NCBI RefSeq assembly: GCF_002162375.1
Contig: NZ_CP021425.1
Location: 717,501 to 781,500 of the forward strand
Direction: 5' to 3'
DNA length: 64,000 bases
Source: Oleiphilus messinensis
Lineage (GTDB): Bacteria > Pseudomonadota > Gammaproteobacteria > Pseudomonadales > Oleiphilaceae
The notes beneath the pieces are model-generated. The model searched no databases, was not told the DNA's origin, and saw nothing but the letters and a program-made list of their open reading frames with translations. Positions 35,330 to 43,750 of the stretch are shown piece by piece (positions within the stretch are counted from its first letter, which is position 1; the number at the start of each line of letters is the position of its first letter). The translations under genes were made by a program, and so were the position numbers.

Positions 35330-35722
35330 ATGAGTATGCAAGATACATTAGCGGATATGTTTACTCGTATTCGTAATGCACAGATGGCGGAAAAAGCATC
35401 CGTAGCGATGCCGTCATCAAAAATGAAGCTTTCGGTAGCTGAAGTGCTGAAACAGGAAGGTTACATTACTGATTTTTCTGTATCAGATGAGGCCAAGCCT
35501 CAGTTGGCTATCGAGCTGAAATATTTCGAAGGTAAGCCGGTAATCGAAGAGATCAAGCGGGTTAGCCGTCCTGGTTTGCGTCAATATAAAGCTACAGGTG
35601 AATTACCTTCAGTGGCCGGTGGGTTAGGAATTGCAATTGTTTCTACCTCTAAAGGCGTCATGACAGACCGCGCTGCACGGCAAGCTGGTGTAGGCGGTGA
35701 AGTAATTTGCACCGTATTCTAG
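35330..35722 (+). CDS. rpsH: 30S ribosomal protein S8
   Basis: S8 organises the 30S platform and in E. coli represses the spc operon. The 130-residue product begins [19 protein letters not shown] and ends [11 protein letters not shown]. Confidence 0.98.
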   Translation: MSMQDTLADMFTRIRNAQMAEKASVAMPSSKMKLSVAEVLKQEGYITDFSVSDEAKPQLAIELKYFEGKPVIEEIKRVSRPGLRQYKATGELPSVAGGLGIAIVSTSKGVMTDRAARQAGVGGEVICTVF

Positions 35723-35731
35723 GAGTGAAAT

Positions 35732-36265
35732 ATGTCTAGGGTTGCTAATAGTCCTGTCGTGCTGCCATCTGGTGTTGAGATTAAGTTGCAGGGTCAGGAA
35801 ATTAATGTAAAAGGGAGCAAAGGCTCTCTGGCTATGACCGTTCATAGTGCTGTTGAAGTTAAGCAAGAAGAAAATGCGTTGACCTTTGCCGCTCGTGATG
35901 GTGGTAAACAATCGCGTGCTTTGGCGGGTACTACCCGTGCTTTGGTAAACAATATGGTTACTGGTGTTTCTCAGGGTTTTGAGAAGAAGCTCCAGTTGAT
36001 CGGTGTTGGTTACCGTGCTCAAGCTCAGGGAAATAAACTGAACTTGACACTTGGCTTTTCTCACCCCGTTGTTTATGAACTGGCGGCGGGATTGTCTGTA
36101 GAAACTCCTTCACAGACTGAAGTGGTTATTAAGGGCGTTGATAAGCAGGCTGTTGGTCAGGCTGCTGCGGAAATCCGCGCTTTCCGTCCACCTGAGCCTT
36201 ACAAAGGTAAGGGTGTTCGTTACGCGGATGAAAACGTACGTCGTAAAGAAGCTAAGAAGAAGTAG
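35732..36265 (+). CDS. rplF: 50S ribosomal protein L6
   Basis: L6 stabilises the sarcin-ricin region. The 177-residue product ends with [20 protein letters not shown], the family C-terminal signature; two L6 folds are expected. Confidence 0.98.
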   Translation: MSRVANSPVVLPSGVEIKLQGQEINVKGSKGSLAMTVHSAVEVKQEENALTFAARDGGKQSRALAGTTRALVNNMVTGVSQGFEKKLQLIGVGYRAQAQGNKLNLTLGFSHPVVYELAAGLSVETPSQTEVVIKGVDKQAVGQAAAEIRAFRPPEPYKGKGVRYADENVRRKEAKKK

Positions 36266-36274
36266 GGTAGGAAG

Positions 36275-36625
36275 ATGAACGTTAAGAAGCAAGCAAGATT
36301 GCGTCGGGCTCGTACTACCCGACATAAAATTAAAGAGTTGGGGGTAACGCGTCTGTGTATCCACAGGACACCTCGACACATGTACGCTCAAATCATTTCC
36401 GCAGACGGTGCTAAGATTCTGGCTTCAGCATCTACTTTGGATAAAGATTTGCGTAGTGATAAATCCGGCAATGTTGATGCAGCGACACAGGTTGGTAAAG
36501 CAATCGCAGAAAAAGCATCTGCCGCTGGAATTACTGAAGTTGCGTTTGATCGGTCCGGTTTCCGGTACCACGGTCGTGTTAAGGCGTTAGCAGACGCTGC
36601 ACGTGAGAACGGCCTGAAATTCTAA
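36275..36625 (+). CDS. rplR: 50S ribosomal protein L18
   Basis: L18 binds 5S rRNA in the central protuberance. The 116-residue product has the basic N terminus and [20 protein letters not shown] near the C terminus. Confidence 0.98.
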   Translation: MNVKKQARLRRARTTRHKIKELGVTRLCIHRTPRHMYAQIISADGAKILASASTLDKDLRSDKSGNVDAATQVGKAIAEKASAAGITEVAFDRSGFRYHGRVKALADAARENGLKF

Positions 36626-36635
36626 GAGGTGAGAC

Positions 36636-37136
36636 ATGAGTGTTATAGAGCAAAAAGCACCTGAGCTTCAGGAAAAACTCGTACAAGTTAATCGTGTAGC
36701 GAAAGTTGTTAAAGGTGGTCGTATTTTTGGCTTTACTGCATTGACGGTAGTTGGTGATGGTAATGGTCGAGTAGGCTTCGGTCGTGGTAAAGCTCGCGAA
36801 GTTCCAGTTGCAATACAAAAAGCGATGGATTCTGCTAAAAAGAATATGATCGACGTTTCCCTGAAGGGAACAACTCTGCAATATCCGATCAAAGCGCGTC
36901 ACGGTGCATCTAGAGTTTTCATGCAGCCGGCATCTGAAGGTACCGGTATTATTGCTGGTGGTGCAATGCGTGCGGTATTGGAAGTGGCTGGTGTGCAGAA
37001 CGTATTGGCAAAATGCTATGGTTCTACTAATCCGGTAAACGTTGTTCGAGCGACTTTTGAAGGTTTGAAGCAAATGGCTTCACCGGATGCCATTGCTGCC
37101 AAGCGTGGTAAGTCGCTGGAAGATATTACGGAGTAA
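36636..37136 (+). CDS. rpsE: 30S ribosomal protein S5
   Basis: S5 contributes to decoding accuracy and mRNA unwinding. The 166-residue product contains the double-stranded RNA-binding fold [20 protein letters not shown] and [19 protein letters not shown]. Confidence 0.98.
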   Translation: MSVIEQKAPELQEKLVQVNRVAKVVKGGRIFGFTALTVVGDGNGRVGFGRGKAREVPVAIQKAMDSAKKNMIDVSLKGTTLQYPIKARHGASRVFMQPASEGTGIIAGGAMRAVLEVAGVQNVLAKCYGSTNPVNVVRATFEGLKQMASPDAIAAKRGKSLEDITE

Positions 37137-37142
37137 TGTATC

Positions 37143-37331
37143 ATGGCAGAGACTAAAAAGATTAAGGTCACCCTGTACCGTAGTACAATCGGTCGGCTCC
37201 CTAACCACAAAGCGTGTGTTAAGGGCTTGGGTTTGCGAAAAATTGGTCACACTGTAGAAGTAATCGACACTCCAGAAGTGCGCGGGATGATCAATAAAGT
37301 TAATTACATGGTTAGAGTAGAAGGTGAATAA
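37143..37331 (+). CDS. rpmD: 50S ribosomal protein L30
   Basis: The 62-residue product contains [20 protein letters not shown] and ends with [10 protein letters not shown], standard for L30. It is one base upstream of rplO. Confidence 0.97.
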   Translation: MAETKKIKVTLYRSTIGRLPNHKACVKGLGLRKIGHTVEVIDTPEVRGMINKVNYMVRVEGE

Positions 37332-37332
37332 G

Positions 37333-37767
37333 ATGAAGTTAAACTCTTTAAGCCCTGCTCCCGGATCGAAGAAAGCGCCGAAACGCTTGGGCCGTGGTAT
37401 CGGTAGCGGTTTGGGTAAGACTGGTGGTCGTGGTCACAAAGGTTTGAAGTCTCGATCTGGTGGTTCTGTTAAGCCAGGTTTCGAGGGTGGTCAACAGCCA
37501 TTGCAGCGTCGTCTGCCCAAGTTCGGCTTCAGCTCGCGTGTTGGCCGTTACTATGCAGAAGTACGTTTGAACGAACTGGAAAAAACAGCAGGTGATGTTG
37601 TTGATCTAGACGCACTGAAAGCTGCGAATATCATCCGAAAGGATGTTAAGGTAGTTAAGGTTATTAAATCAGGCGAGATCAAAACGGCAATCACAGTGAA
37701 AGGCCTTAGAGTAACTAAAGGTGCTCTGGCCGCAATAAACGAAGCCGGTGGCAAAGTAGAGGACTAA
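37333..37767 (+). CDS. rplO: 50S ribosomal protein L15
   Basis: L15 is a late assembly protein. ATG 37333 gives 144 residues, the E. coli length, starting [20 protein letters not shown]. An in-frame codon at 37324 lies inside rpmD. The secY start directly follows the stop codon. Confidence 0.97.
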   Translation: MKLNSLSPAPGSKKAPKRLGRGIGSGLGKTGGRGHKGLKSRSGGSVKPGFEGGQQPLQRRLPKFGFSSRVGRYYAEVRLNELEKTAGDVVDLDALKAANIIRKDVKVVKVIKSGEIKTAITVKGLRVTKGALAAINEAGGKVED

Positions 37768-39096
37768 ATGTCAAAAGCATCACTACCGTCGTCTGCAAAT
37801 AAGGGATTTGCAGAGCTCAAGTCTAGACTTTGGTTTGTTTTTTTAGCAATCGTAGTGTATAGAATCGGTGCTCATATTCCGGTCCCTGGGATTAACCCAG
37901 AACGGCTTGCTGCACTATTTGAGCAAAATCAGGGGACTATATTGAGTTTGTTCAATATGTTTTCTGGTGGGGCGCTGGAACGAATGAGTATCTTTGCTCT
38001 TGGTATCATGCCCTATATTTCTGCATCGATTATTATGCAATTGATGACGGTAGTGAGTCCGCATCTGGAACAGCTCAAAAAGGAAGGTGAGTCCGGGCGT
38101 CGTAAAATCAGTCAGTACACCCGTTACGGTACGGTTGTGCTGGCAACGATTCAGGCAACGGGTATGTCTGTTGGTTTGGCGTCACAGCAAGTGACGTTCA
38201 ATGACAGTCTCAGCTTTTACTTTGTAGCTGTTATTACATTTGTTTGTGGAGCCGTATTCTTGATGTGGCTTGGTGAGCAAATTACAGAGCGCGGCATTGG
38301 CAATGGTATCTCGTTGCTCATTTTCGCAGGGATTGTTGCGGGGTTGCCCGGAGCTTTCGGGCAATCATTCGAACAGGCTCGGCAGGGTGAGATTAATATT
38401 TTGGCCCTTCTGGCTATAGGTGTATTAGCGGTATTGGTCGTCGGATTTGTGGTGTTCATGGAACGTGGGCAACGCCGGATCACGATTAACTATGCCAAGC
38501 GGCAGCAGGGGCGTAAGGTTTACGCTCAGCAGTCAAGCCACCTGCCTTTAAAAGTAAACATGGCAGGGGTAATACCGCCCATTTTTGCTTCGAGTATATT
38601 GTTATTCCCTGCGTCCTTAGGCCAGTGGTTTGGTCAAGGTGAAGGAATGCAATGGCTTGCCGATATTTCGCAGGCTTTAGCTCCGAGTCAGCCTCTGTAT
38701 ATTTTGTTGTTCGCGATAGCAGTAGTGTTTTTCTGTTTCTTCTATACGGCGTTAATGTATAACCCAAAAGAAGTGGCAGATAATCTGAAAAAGTCTGGCG
38801 CATTTGTCCCAGGAATCAGACCTGGCGAAAATACAGCGAAATATATCGATGGTGTTTTGACTCGGTTGACATTATTCGGTGCAGCTTACATCACTGCGGT
38901 GTCGTTGATGCCTCAGTTTATGGTGGTTGCTTGGAACGTTCCGTTTTATTTTGGCGGAACCTCTTTGTTAATTGTGGTCGTGGTTGTCATGGATTTCATG
39001 GCTCAGGTCCAATCACATTTGATGTCTCATCAGTACGAATCGCTGATGAAAAAATCAAATCTGAAAAATTACGGTCGCAGCGGTGCGTTGCGATAG
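37768..39096 (+). CDS. secY: Preprotein translocase subunit SecY
   Basis: SecY is the protein-conducting channel. The 442-residue product has ten predicted membrane segments, the first beginning [21 protein letters not shown], and the cytoplasmic loop with [20 protein letters not shown]. With no gap after rplO, translation is probably coupled. SecE is encoded 25 kb upstream in the same window. Confidence 0.98.
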   Translation: MSKASLPSSANKGFAELKSRLWFVFLAIVVYRIGAHIPVPGINPERLAALFEQNQGTILSLFNMFSGGALERMSIFALGIMPYISASIIMQLMTVVSPHLEQLKKEGESGRRKISQYTRYGTVVLATIQATGMSVGLASQQVTFNDSLSFYFVAVITFVCGAVFLMWLGEQITERGIGNGISLLIFAGIVAGLPGAFGQSFEQARQGEINILALLAIGVLAVLVVGFVVFMERGQRRITINYAKRQQGRKVYAQQSSHLPLKVNMAGVIPPIFASSILLFPASLGQWFGQGEGMQWLADISQALAPSQPLYILLFAIAVVFFCFFYTALMYNPKEVADNLKKSGAFVPGIRPGENTAKYIDGVLTRLTLFGAAYITAVSLMPQFMVVAWNVPFYFGGTSLLIVVVVVMDFMAQVQSHLMSHQYESLMKKSNLKNYGRSGALR

Positions 39097-39119
39097 TTTG
39101 ATCAAGTGTGGAGTGTGAT

Positions 39120-39233
39120 ATGAAAGTTCGCGCGTCTGTCAAAAAAATGTGCAGAAATTGTAAAGTAATTCGTCGCAATGGCTCTGTAAGAGTTATTTGC
39201 AAAGAACCTCGCCATAAGCAACGTCAAGGCTAA
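39120..39233 (+). CDS. rpmJ: 50S ribosomal protein L36
   Basis: The 37-residue protein [20 protein letters not shown]... ends RHKQRQG. Cysteines 11, 14 and 27 and His 32 form the zinc site, so this is the zinc-binding paralogue. GGAGTGTGAT precedes ATG. It is too short for standard length cutoffs but unmistakable in its place after secY. Confidence 0.97.
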   Translation: MKVRASVKKMCRNCKVIRRNGSVRVICKEPRHKQRQG

Positions 39234-39261
39234 TTATTAAATTAACTTTGAATTAGCATTT

Positions 39262-39296
39262 AATAGCGCTTGATTTCTTGTAAATCAAGCGCTATT
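39262..39296 (+). terminator. Long hairpin between spc and alpha operons
   Basis: A perfect 15-bp inverted repeat AATAGCGCTTGATTT / AAATCAAGCGCTATT with a 5-base loop lies 28 bases after rpmJ and is followed by ATTTTG. It looks like a terminator or attenuator separating rpmJ from rpsM; the imperfect T tract allows some read-through. Confidence 0.75.
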
Positions 39297-39359
39297 ATTT
39301 TGCGCCCTTTATTGGCGGAAAACTCAATCAGCAAAGCATGTAATGCGGAGTAAAATAGC

Positions 39360-39716
39360 ATGGCGCGTATAGCCGGTGTAAATATACCCGATAATAAACA
39401 TGCTGTAGTTTCTTTAACCTACATCTATGGTGTGGGCAAAACAACTGCAGCAAAGCTTTGCGATGCGACTGGTTTGAATCCTACGACTAAAGTTAAAGAT
39501 TTAACTGAGGAACAGCTGGATTCACTTCGTACAGAAGTATCTAAGATTTCTGTTGAAGGCGATTTGCGTCGTGAAGTACAGATGAATATTAAGCGGTTGA
39601 AAGACCTTGGTTGTTTTCGTGGTATTCGTCATCGTCACAGCTTGCCCGTTCGTGGCCAGCGTTCGAAGACGAATGCGAGAACTCGAAAAGGTCCACGTAA
39701 ACCAATTAAGAGATAA
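39360..39716 (+). CDS. rpsM: 30S ribosomal protein S13
   Basis: S13 bridges the subunits at the 30S head. The 118-residue product begins [20 protein letters not shown] and has [20 protein letters not shown]. It is the first gene of the alpha operon; the 63 bases after the hairpin form its leader. Confidence 0.98.
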   Translation: MARIAGVNIPDNKHAVVSLTYIYGVGKTTAAKLCDATGLNPTTKVKDLTEEQLDSLRTEVSKISVEGDLRREVQMNIKRLKDLGCFRGIRHRHSLPVRGQRSKTNARTRKGPRKPIKR

Positions 39717-39730
39717 GATAGGAAACGAGA

Positions 39731-40120
39731 ATGGCTAAGCCAGGTACACGTACCCGTAAGAAGGTGAAAAAGACGGTTGTTGATGGCGTTGCGCACATCC
39801 ACGCTTCGTTTAACAACACCATTGTGACTATCACAGATCGCCAAGGTAATGCTCTGAGTTGGGCAACTGCAGGTGGTTCTGGTTTTAGAGGGTCGCGGAA
39901 GAGTACACCTTTTGCTGCGCAGGTAGCAGCTGAAAGAGCCGGTAATGCGGCTGCTGAATACGGCCTTAAAAACCTGGATGTATTGGTTAAGGGGCCTGGG
40001 CCAGGTAGAGAATCTGCAGTGCGTGCACTGAACGCATGTGGATACAAAATCACGAACATCACAGATGTGACGCCGATCCCGCATAACGGATGCCGTCCAC
40101 CTAAGAAACGTCGTGTATAA
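39731..40120 (+). CDS. rpsK: 30S ribosomal protein S11
   Basis: S11 lies in the platform near the E-site mRNA. The 129-residue product has [20 protein letters not shown] and ends [15 protein letters not shown], where the Asn-Gly is the known isoaspartate site. Confidence 0.98.
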   Translation: MAKPGTRTRKKVKKTVVDGVAHIHASFNNTIVTITDRQGNALSWATAGGSGFRGSRKSTPFAAQVAAERAGNAAAEYGLKNLDVLVKGPGPGRESAVRALNACGYKITNITDVTPIPHNGCRPPKKRRV

Positions 40121-40134
40121 GGAGACAGTGATAG

Positions 40135-40755
40135 ATGGCTCGATATATTGGACCAAAGTGTAAACTGTCTCGTCGAGAAGGGACAGATCTTTTCTTGAAA
40201 AGTGGAGCTCGTGCTCTAGACTCGAAATGTAACCTTGAAAGCGCACCAGGACAGCACGGTGCTCGTCGTGGTCGACTGTCTGACTATGGTCTGCAGTTGC
40301 GCGAGAAGCAAAAAGTGCGTCGTTTGTATGGCGTTCTCGAAAAGCAATTCCGCGGTTACTACAAAGAGGCTGCAAGACGTAAAGGTGCGACGGGTGAAAA
40401 CCTGCTGCAATTGTTGGAAGCTCGTCTGGATAATGTTGTTTATCGCATGGGCTTTGGATCAACAAGAGCAGAAGCTCGCCAACTGGTTTCGCACAAAGCG
40501 ATTCTGGTTAATGATCAAGTAGTGAATATTGCGTCATTCCACGTTAGACCGGGTGACGTTGTTTCAGTGCGCGAAAAAGCAAAGAATCAGTTACGAGTAG
40601 CTAACGCGCTCGAGCTGTCTTCAAATAGAGCACCAATCGATTGGGTTGAAGTTGATAGCAACAAAAAAGCGGGAACGTTTAAAGCCGTTCCAGAGCGTAG
40701 TGAGTTGCCTTCAGATATCAACGAAAATCTGATTGTTGAGCTTTACTCCAAATAA
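40135..40755 (+). CDS. rpsD: 30S ribosomal protein S4
   Basis: S4 is a primary assembly protein, an accuracy determinant and in E. coli the alpha-operon repressor. The 206-residue product begins [20 protein letters not shown] and has an S4 RNA-binding domain (about residues 95-155). Confidence 0.98.
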   Translation: MARYIGPKCKLSRREGTDLFLKSGARALDSKCNLESAPGQHGARRGRLSDYGLQLREKQKVRRLYGVLEKQFRGYYKEAARRKGATGENLLQLLEARLDNVVYRMGFGSTRAEARQLVSHKAILVNDQVVNIASFHVRPGDVVSVREKAKNQLRVANALELSSNRAPIDWVEVDSNKKAGTFKAVPERSELPSDINENLIVELYSK

Positions 40756-40791
40756 GTAATTACGTAAATAAAGAGAGCGTAGGGGCGACTA

Positions 40792-41796
40792 ATGCAGCGT
40801 TCAGTGAATGAGTTTTTAAATCCTCGTAATATTGATGTGCAAGACATAAGCACAACCAATGCTAAAGTTACATTGGAACCTCTAGAACGGGGCTTCGGTC
40901 ACACCCTTGGTAGCGCTCTTCGTCGAATTTTGCTGTCATCCATGCCTGGTTGTGCAGTGGTTGAGGCGGAAATCGACGGCGTATTGCACGAGTACAGCGC
41001 TATTGAAGGTGTCCAGGAAGATGTAATTGAAATTCTGTTAAACCTTAAAGGTTTGGCAATCAAGATGCACAGTCGTGATGAAGCTGTATTGACGTTGAAG
41101 AAGCAGGGCGCAGGTCCCGTTACAGCGGCAGACATTCAGCTGGATCACGATGTGGAGATTGTAAATCCGGATCACGTGATATGCCATGTTAGTGGTGCTA
41201 ACGGTGTGAATATGAAGTTGAAGGTTGCGCGGGGGCGTGGTTACGAGCCTTCTGATCAGCGTCAATCTTCAGATGATGAAACCCGTGCAATCGGTAAATT
41301 ACAGTTAGATGCGTCGTTCAGTCCAGTGCGTCGAGTTTCCTACTCAGTAGAAAACGCGCGTGTTGAGCAGCGAACTGACCTCGATAAACTGGTAATTGAT
41401 ATCGAAACCAATGGCACAATCGATCCGGAAGAATCAATCAAGCGTGCAGCGACTATTCTGCAGCAACAATTAGCCGTGTTTGTTGACTTCGATAATGAGA
41501 AAGAGCCCGAAGCAGTTGAAGAAGAGGAAGAAGTTGATCCAATCCTCCTGCGTCCGGTTGATGATCTGGAGTTAACGGTCCGTTCTGCTAATTGTCTTAA
41601 AGCAGAGAATATCTATTACATCGGTGACCTGATTCAGCGTACTGAAGTTGAGCTACTGAAAACCCCTAACCTGGGTAAAAAGTCACTCACCGAGATTAAA
41701 GATGTTTTGGCATCTCGTGGCTTGTCGTTGGGTATGCGCCTGGAAAATTGGCCTCCCGCGAGCCTGAAAGGTGATGATCGAGTGTTGGGCGGTTAA
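40792..41796 (+). CDS. rpoA: DNA-directed RNA polymerase subunit alpha
   Basis: The 334-residue product dimerises to nucleate RNA polymerase. The N-terminal domain has [20 protein letters not shown]; the C-terminal domain, which binds UP elements and activators, has [20 protein letters not shown] and [19 protein letters not shown]. Confidence 0.99.
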   Translation: MQRSVNEFLNPRNIDVQDISTTNAKVTLEPLERGFGHTLGSALRRILLSSMPGCAVVEAEIDGVLHEYSAIEGVQEDVIEILLNLKGLAIKMHSRDEAVLTLKKQGAGPVTAADIQLDHDVEIVNPDHVICHVSGANGVNMKLKVARGRGYEPSDQRQSSDDETRAIGKLQLDASFSPVRRVSYSVENARVEQRTDLDKLVIDIETNGTIDPEESIKRAATILQQQLAVFVDFDNEKEPEAVEEEEEVDPILLRPVDDLELTVRSANCLKAENIYYIGDLIQRTEVELLKTPNLGKKSLTEIKDVLASRGLSLGMRLENWPPASLKGDDRVLGG

Positions 41797-41827
41797 GCTC
41801 AGGTTTTAAAGATAAAGGATCAAGAAA

Positions 41828-42214
41828 ATGCGTCATCGTAAAAGTGGTCGAAAATTCAACCGTACGAGTTCGCATCGTCAAGCGATGTTTCGCAATATGA
41901 CAGCGTCTCTGGTTGAGCATGAACTGATTAAAACAACTTTGCCCAAAGCAAAAGAGTTGCGCCGCGTAGCGGAGCCTCTGATTACTCTGGCAAAGAACGA
42001 CAGCGTTGCGAACCGCCGTTTGGCATTTGCGCGTATTGGCGATAAAGATGCGGTTGCTAAGTTATTTGCTGAGCTTGGCCCGCGTTATAAAACCCGTCCA
42101 GGTGGCTATCTGCGTGTTCTGAAGTGTGGCTTCAGAGCAGGCGACAACGCGCCAATGGCTTACGTGGAATTGGTTGATCGTCCTGTTGTTGAAGTTGAGT
42201 CTGACGAAGACTAA
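41828..42214 (+). CDS. rplQ: 50S ribosomal protein L17
   Basis: L17 surrounds the tunnel exit. The 128-residue product begins [20 protein letters not shown]. It is the last gene of the alpha operon, and its terminator downstream is split by the insertion sequence. Confidence 0.98.
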   Translation: MRHRKSGRKFNRTSSHRQAMFRNMTASLVEHELIKTTLPKAKELRRVAEPLITLAKNDSVANRRLAFARIGDKDAVAKLFAELGPRYKTRPGGYLRVLKCGFRAGDNAPMAYVELVDRPVVEVESDED

Positions 42215-42229
42215 AACTCAAGATCAGAA

Positions 42230-42249
42230 AAAAAGCCCGGTTTCGACCG
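42230..42249 (+). terminator. Left half of the split rplQ-uvrA terminator
   Basis: An A-rich tract and GCCCGGTTTCGACCG remain here. The rest, GGGCTTTTTT, lies beyond the insertion sequence at 43683-43692. Joined, they would give AGCCCGGT-TTCG-ACCGGGCT flanked by A6 and T6, a bidirectional terminator for the convergent rplQ and uvrA. Only the top CGGT-TTCG-ACCG part can still fold here, without a T tract. Confidence 0.85.
42238..42249 (+). repeat. Left target site duplication (12 bp)
   Basis: CGGTTTCGACCG is repeated exactly at 43671-43682. Twelve bases is within the 11-13 bp range known for the IS4 element. The duplicated sequence is itself the loop plus 4 bp of the terminator stem. Confidence 0.9.
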
Positions 42250-42267
42250 CAATGCTGTTCACTTAAG
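42250..42267 (+). repeat. IS left terminal inverted repeat
   Basis: CAATGCTGTTCACTTAAG, a perfect complement of 43653-43670. Confidence 0.95.
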
Positions 42268-42294
42268 CATTTGATGTTGAACGGGGCTTAATAG

Positions 42295-42329
42295 AAAATC
42301 CGATGATGCTTCCATCATCGGATTTTTTT
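42295..42329 (+). terminator. Hairpin terminator directly before the transposase start
   Basis: AAAATCCGATGATG-CTTC-CATCATCGGATTTT is a perfect 14-bp stem, followed by further T residues (seven T in all, 42323-42329) and immediately by the transposase ATG. It should stop transcription entering from rplQ and also hide the ribosome binding region in read-through transcripts. IS10 and IS50 use comparable end structures to avoid activation by outside promoters. Confidence 0.85.
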
Positions 42330-43661
42330 ATGGATTTTCAACAAGACCTACTCGACCTCAGCAATCTCTTTAACTTCTCTGACGTAAGCTCTTTTACGCA
42401 AAACATTCCCATCGAATGGGTAGAGTCTGCTCTGCGATTGAGCGCTTCCGCAACAATTAGAAGGCGTCGATTGCCATCAGATCAAGTGCTCTGGCTTGTC
42501 TTAGGCATGGCAATGTTTCGAAATGAACCAGTGCACGAAGTGGCTAGACGTTTAAATGTTTGTGCGCAAGGATTAGCCTCTGACAACCTGCTCGCTCGAA
42601 GCGGTGTTACCAATGCCAGGAAGCGGCTGGGTTCTGAACCCGTTGAATGGTTATTTCGACAAACTGGAACACACTGGGGACATGAACGCTACCCAGAAGA
42701 CGAATGGAATGGTTTGAGAGTAATGGCGGTAGATGGGGCACTATTTCGCACACAAGATACGCCTGAACTTAGAGAGCACTTCGGCTCGGGCAATACCTCA
42801 TCTAAACGGCAAACTCCCTTTCCCATGCTGAGGCTTGTTGCCCTAATGAATGTGCGCTCTCACATCATGATTGACGCTCAAATCAGCCCCTATCGTCGAG
42901 GTGAAATTCCTCTTGCTGAGAGTTTCTTGTCAAGCATCCCAGATAACTCTGTTACTTTGTTTGATAAAGGCTTTTGGAGCGCAAATCTAATGTTAACACT
43001 CACTCAACAAGATGTTGACCGTCATTGGATGATACCCGAACGGAAAGGGCTTGTGCATGAAGTTATTAAAACCTACAGCGATGGTGATGAGCTTATTCAA
43101 ATGAAGGTGTCTCCACAAGCTAGGAAAAAGAATCCTGACTTACCTGAAACATGGCAAGTGCGAAGAGTAACGTACCAGATAAAATCTGGTACTAAATCTG
43201 TGATGACATCTTTACCTGTCGAGAGATTTAGCGCTGCCCAAGTCTCAGAGCTGTACAAAGAACGATGGGAAATTGAACTTGGATTCAGGGATATCAAAAG
43301 TGCGATGCAAAATAACGCCATTACATTGCGAAGCAAGAAAACCGACCTAGTATACCAAGAGCTCTGGGGGTTACTATTGTGCTACAACATTATTAGGCGA
43401 GAAGCCTCAATGGCCGCAGTGAGTTTTGATCGCGTTCCATCTGAAATACGCTTCAAGCCTGTCTGTGATTATATTGCAGTACAATTAATTGTGATGGCTG
43501 CCGCCAATCCGATATCTGGAACAGGTAGACGTTTGTCAGAACTGAGGTCTGGAATTGGAAGCTTGTTTTTAGAGAGGCGTCCGAGGCCAACAACTCCTCG
43601 GACAGTGAAGATATCAAAAACCCGATATCCAGTGGATCGCTATGCAGCACCTCTTAAGTGA
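42330..43661 (+). CDS. IS4-group transposase (DDE)
   Basis: The 443-residue product resembles the E. coli IS4 transposase (442 residues) throughout, for example LPSDQVLWLVLGMAMFRNEP, QARKK-type SPQARKKNPDLPETW and LRSKKTDLVYQELWGLLLCY. The catalytic triad is visible: Asp135 (MAVDGALFRT), Asp212 (TLFDKGFWS) and Glu316 in the YREK motif YKERWEIELGFRDIKS. I use ATG 42330 rather than ATG 42303 because the latter lies inside the hairpin stem and adds nine residues encoded by the terminator; 42330 aligns with the start of IS4. No frameshift or stop is present, so the protein is probably active. It needs no other element-encoded protein. Confidence 0.95.
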   Translation: MDFQQDLLDLSNLFNFSDVSSFTQNIPIEWVESALRLSASATIRRRRLPSDQVLWLVLGMAMFRNEPVHEVARRLNVCAQGLASDNLLARSGVTNARKRLGSEPVEWLFRQTGTHWGHERYPEDEWNGLRVMAVDGALFRTQDTPELREHFGSGNTSSKRQTPFPMLRLVALMNVRSHIMIDAQISPYRRGEIPLAESFLSSIPDNSVTLFDKGFWSANLMLTLTQQDVDRHWMIPERKGLVHEVIKTYSDGDELIQMKVSPQARKKNPDLPETWQVRRVTYQIKSGTKSVMTSLPVERFSAAQVSELYKERWEIELGFRDIKSAMQNNAITLRSKKTDLVYQELWGLLLCYNIIRREASMAAVSFDRVPSEIRFKPVCDYIAVQLIVMAAANPISGTGRRLSELRSGIGSLFLERRPRPTTPRTVKISKTRYPVDRYAAPLK

Positions 43662-43670
43662 ACAGCATTG
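43653..43670 (+). repeat. IS right terminal inverted repeat
   Basis: CTTAAGTGAACAGCATTG, perfect complement of the left end. The transposase stop codon at 43659-43661 lies inside it. Confidence 0.95.
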
Positions 43671-43692
43671 CGGTTTCGACCGGGCTTTTTTA
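43671..43692 (+). terminator. Right target duplication and remainder of the split terminator
   Basis: CGGTTTCGACCG (43671-43682) duplicates the left target; GGGCTTTTTT then completes the original hairpin's right arm. For uvrA, reading leftwards, the T tract that should follow its terminator hairpin now lies beyond the insertion. Confidence 0.88.
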
Positions 43693-43750
43693 TTTCAACT
43701 AAAATTTAATATTCCCCTTTTAATGCGCGCGTCAAGGGGGCGATAAGACT

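Larger units (their letters stand above)
42250..43670 (+). mobile_element. IS4-family insertion sequence, intact, 1421 bp
   Basis: The element is bounded by perfect 18-bp terminal inverted repeats CAATGCTGTTCACTTAAG and a 12-bp target duplication, and encodes one full-length transposase. Size, repeat length and duplication length all match the IS4 subgroup. It lies between rplQ and uvrA, with the transposase reading in the same direction as rplQ. Because the ends of the target are palindromic (CGGT/ACCG), boundaries could formally be drawn differently, but this assignment is the only one that gives identical flanks. The intact ends and duplication suggest a recent insertion. Confidence 0.95.

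Noticed and set aside
42303..42329. Upstream ATG start for the transposase
   Set aside because: It lies inside a perfect terminator stem and adds nine residues absent from IS4; the ATG at 42330 aligns with the family.
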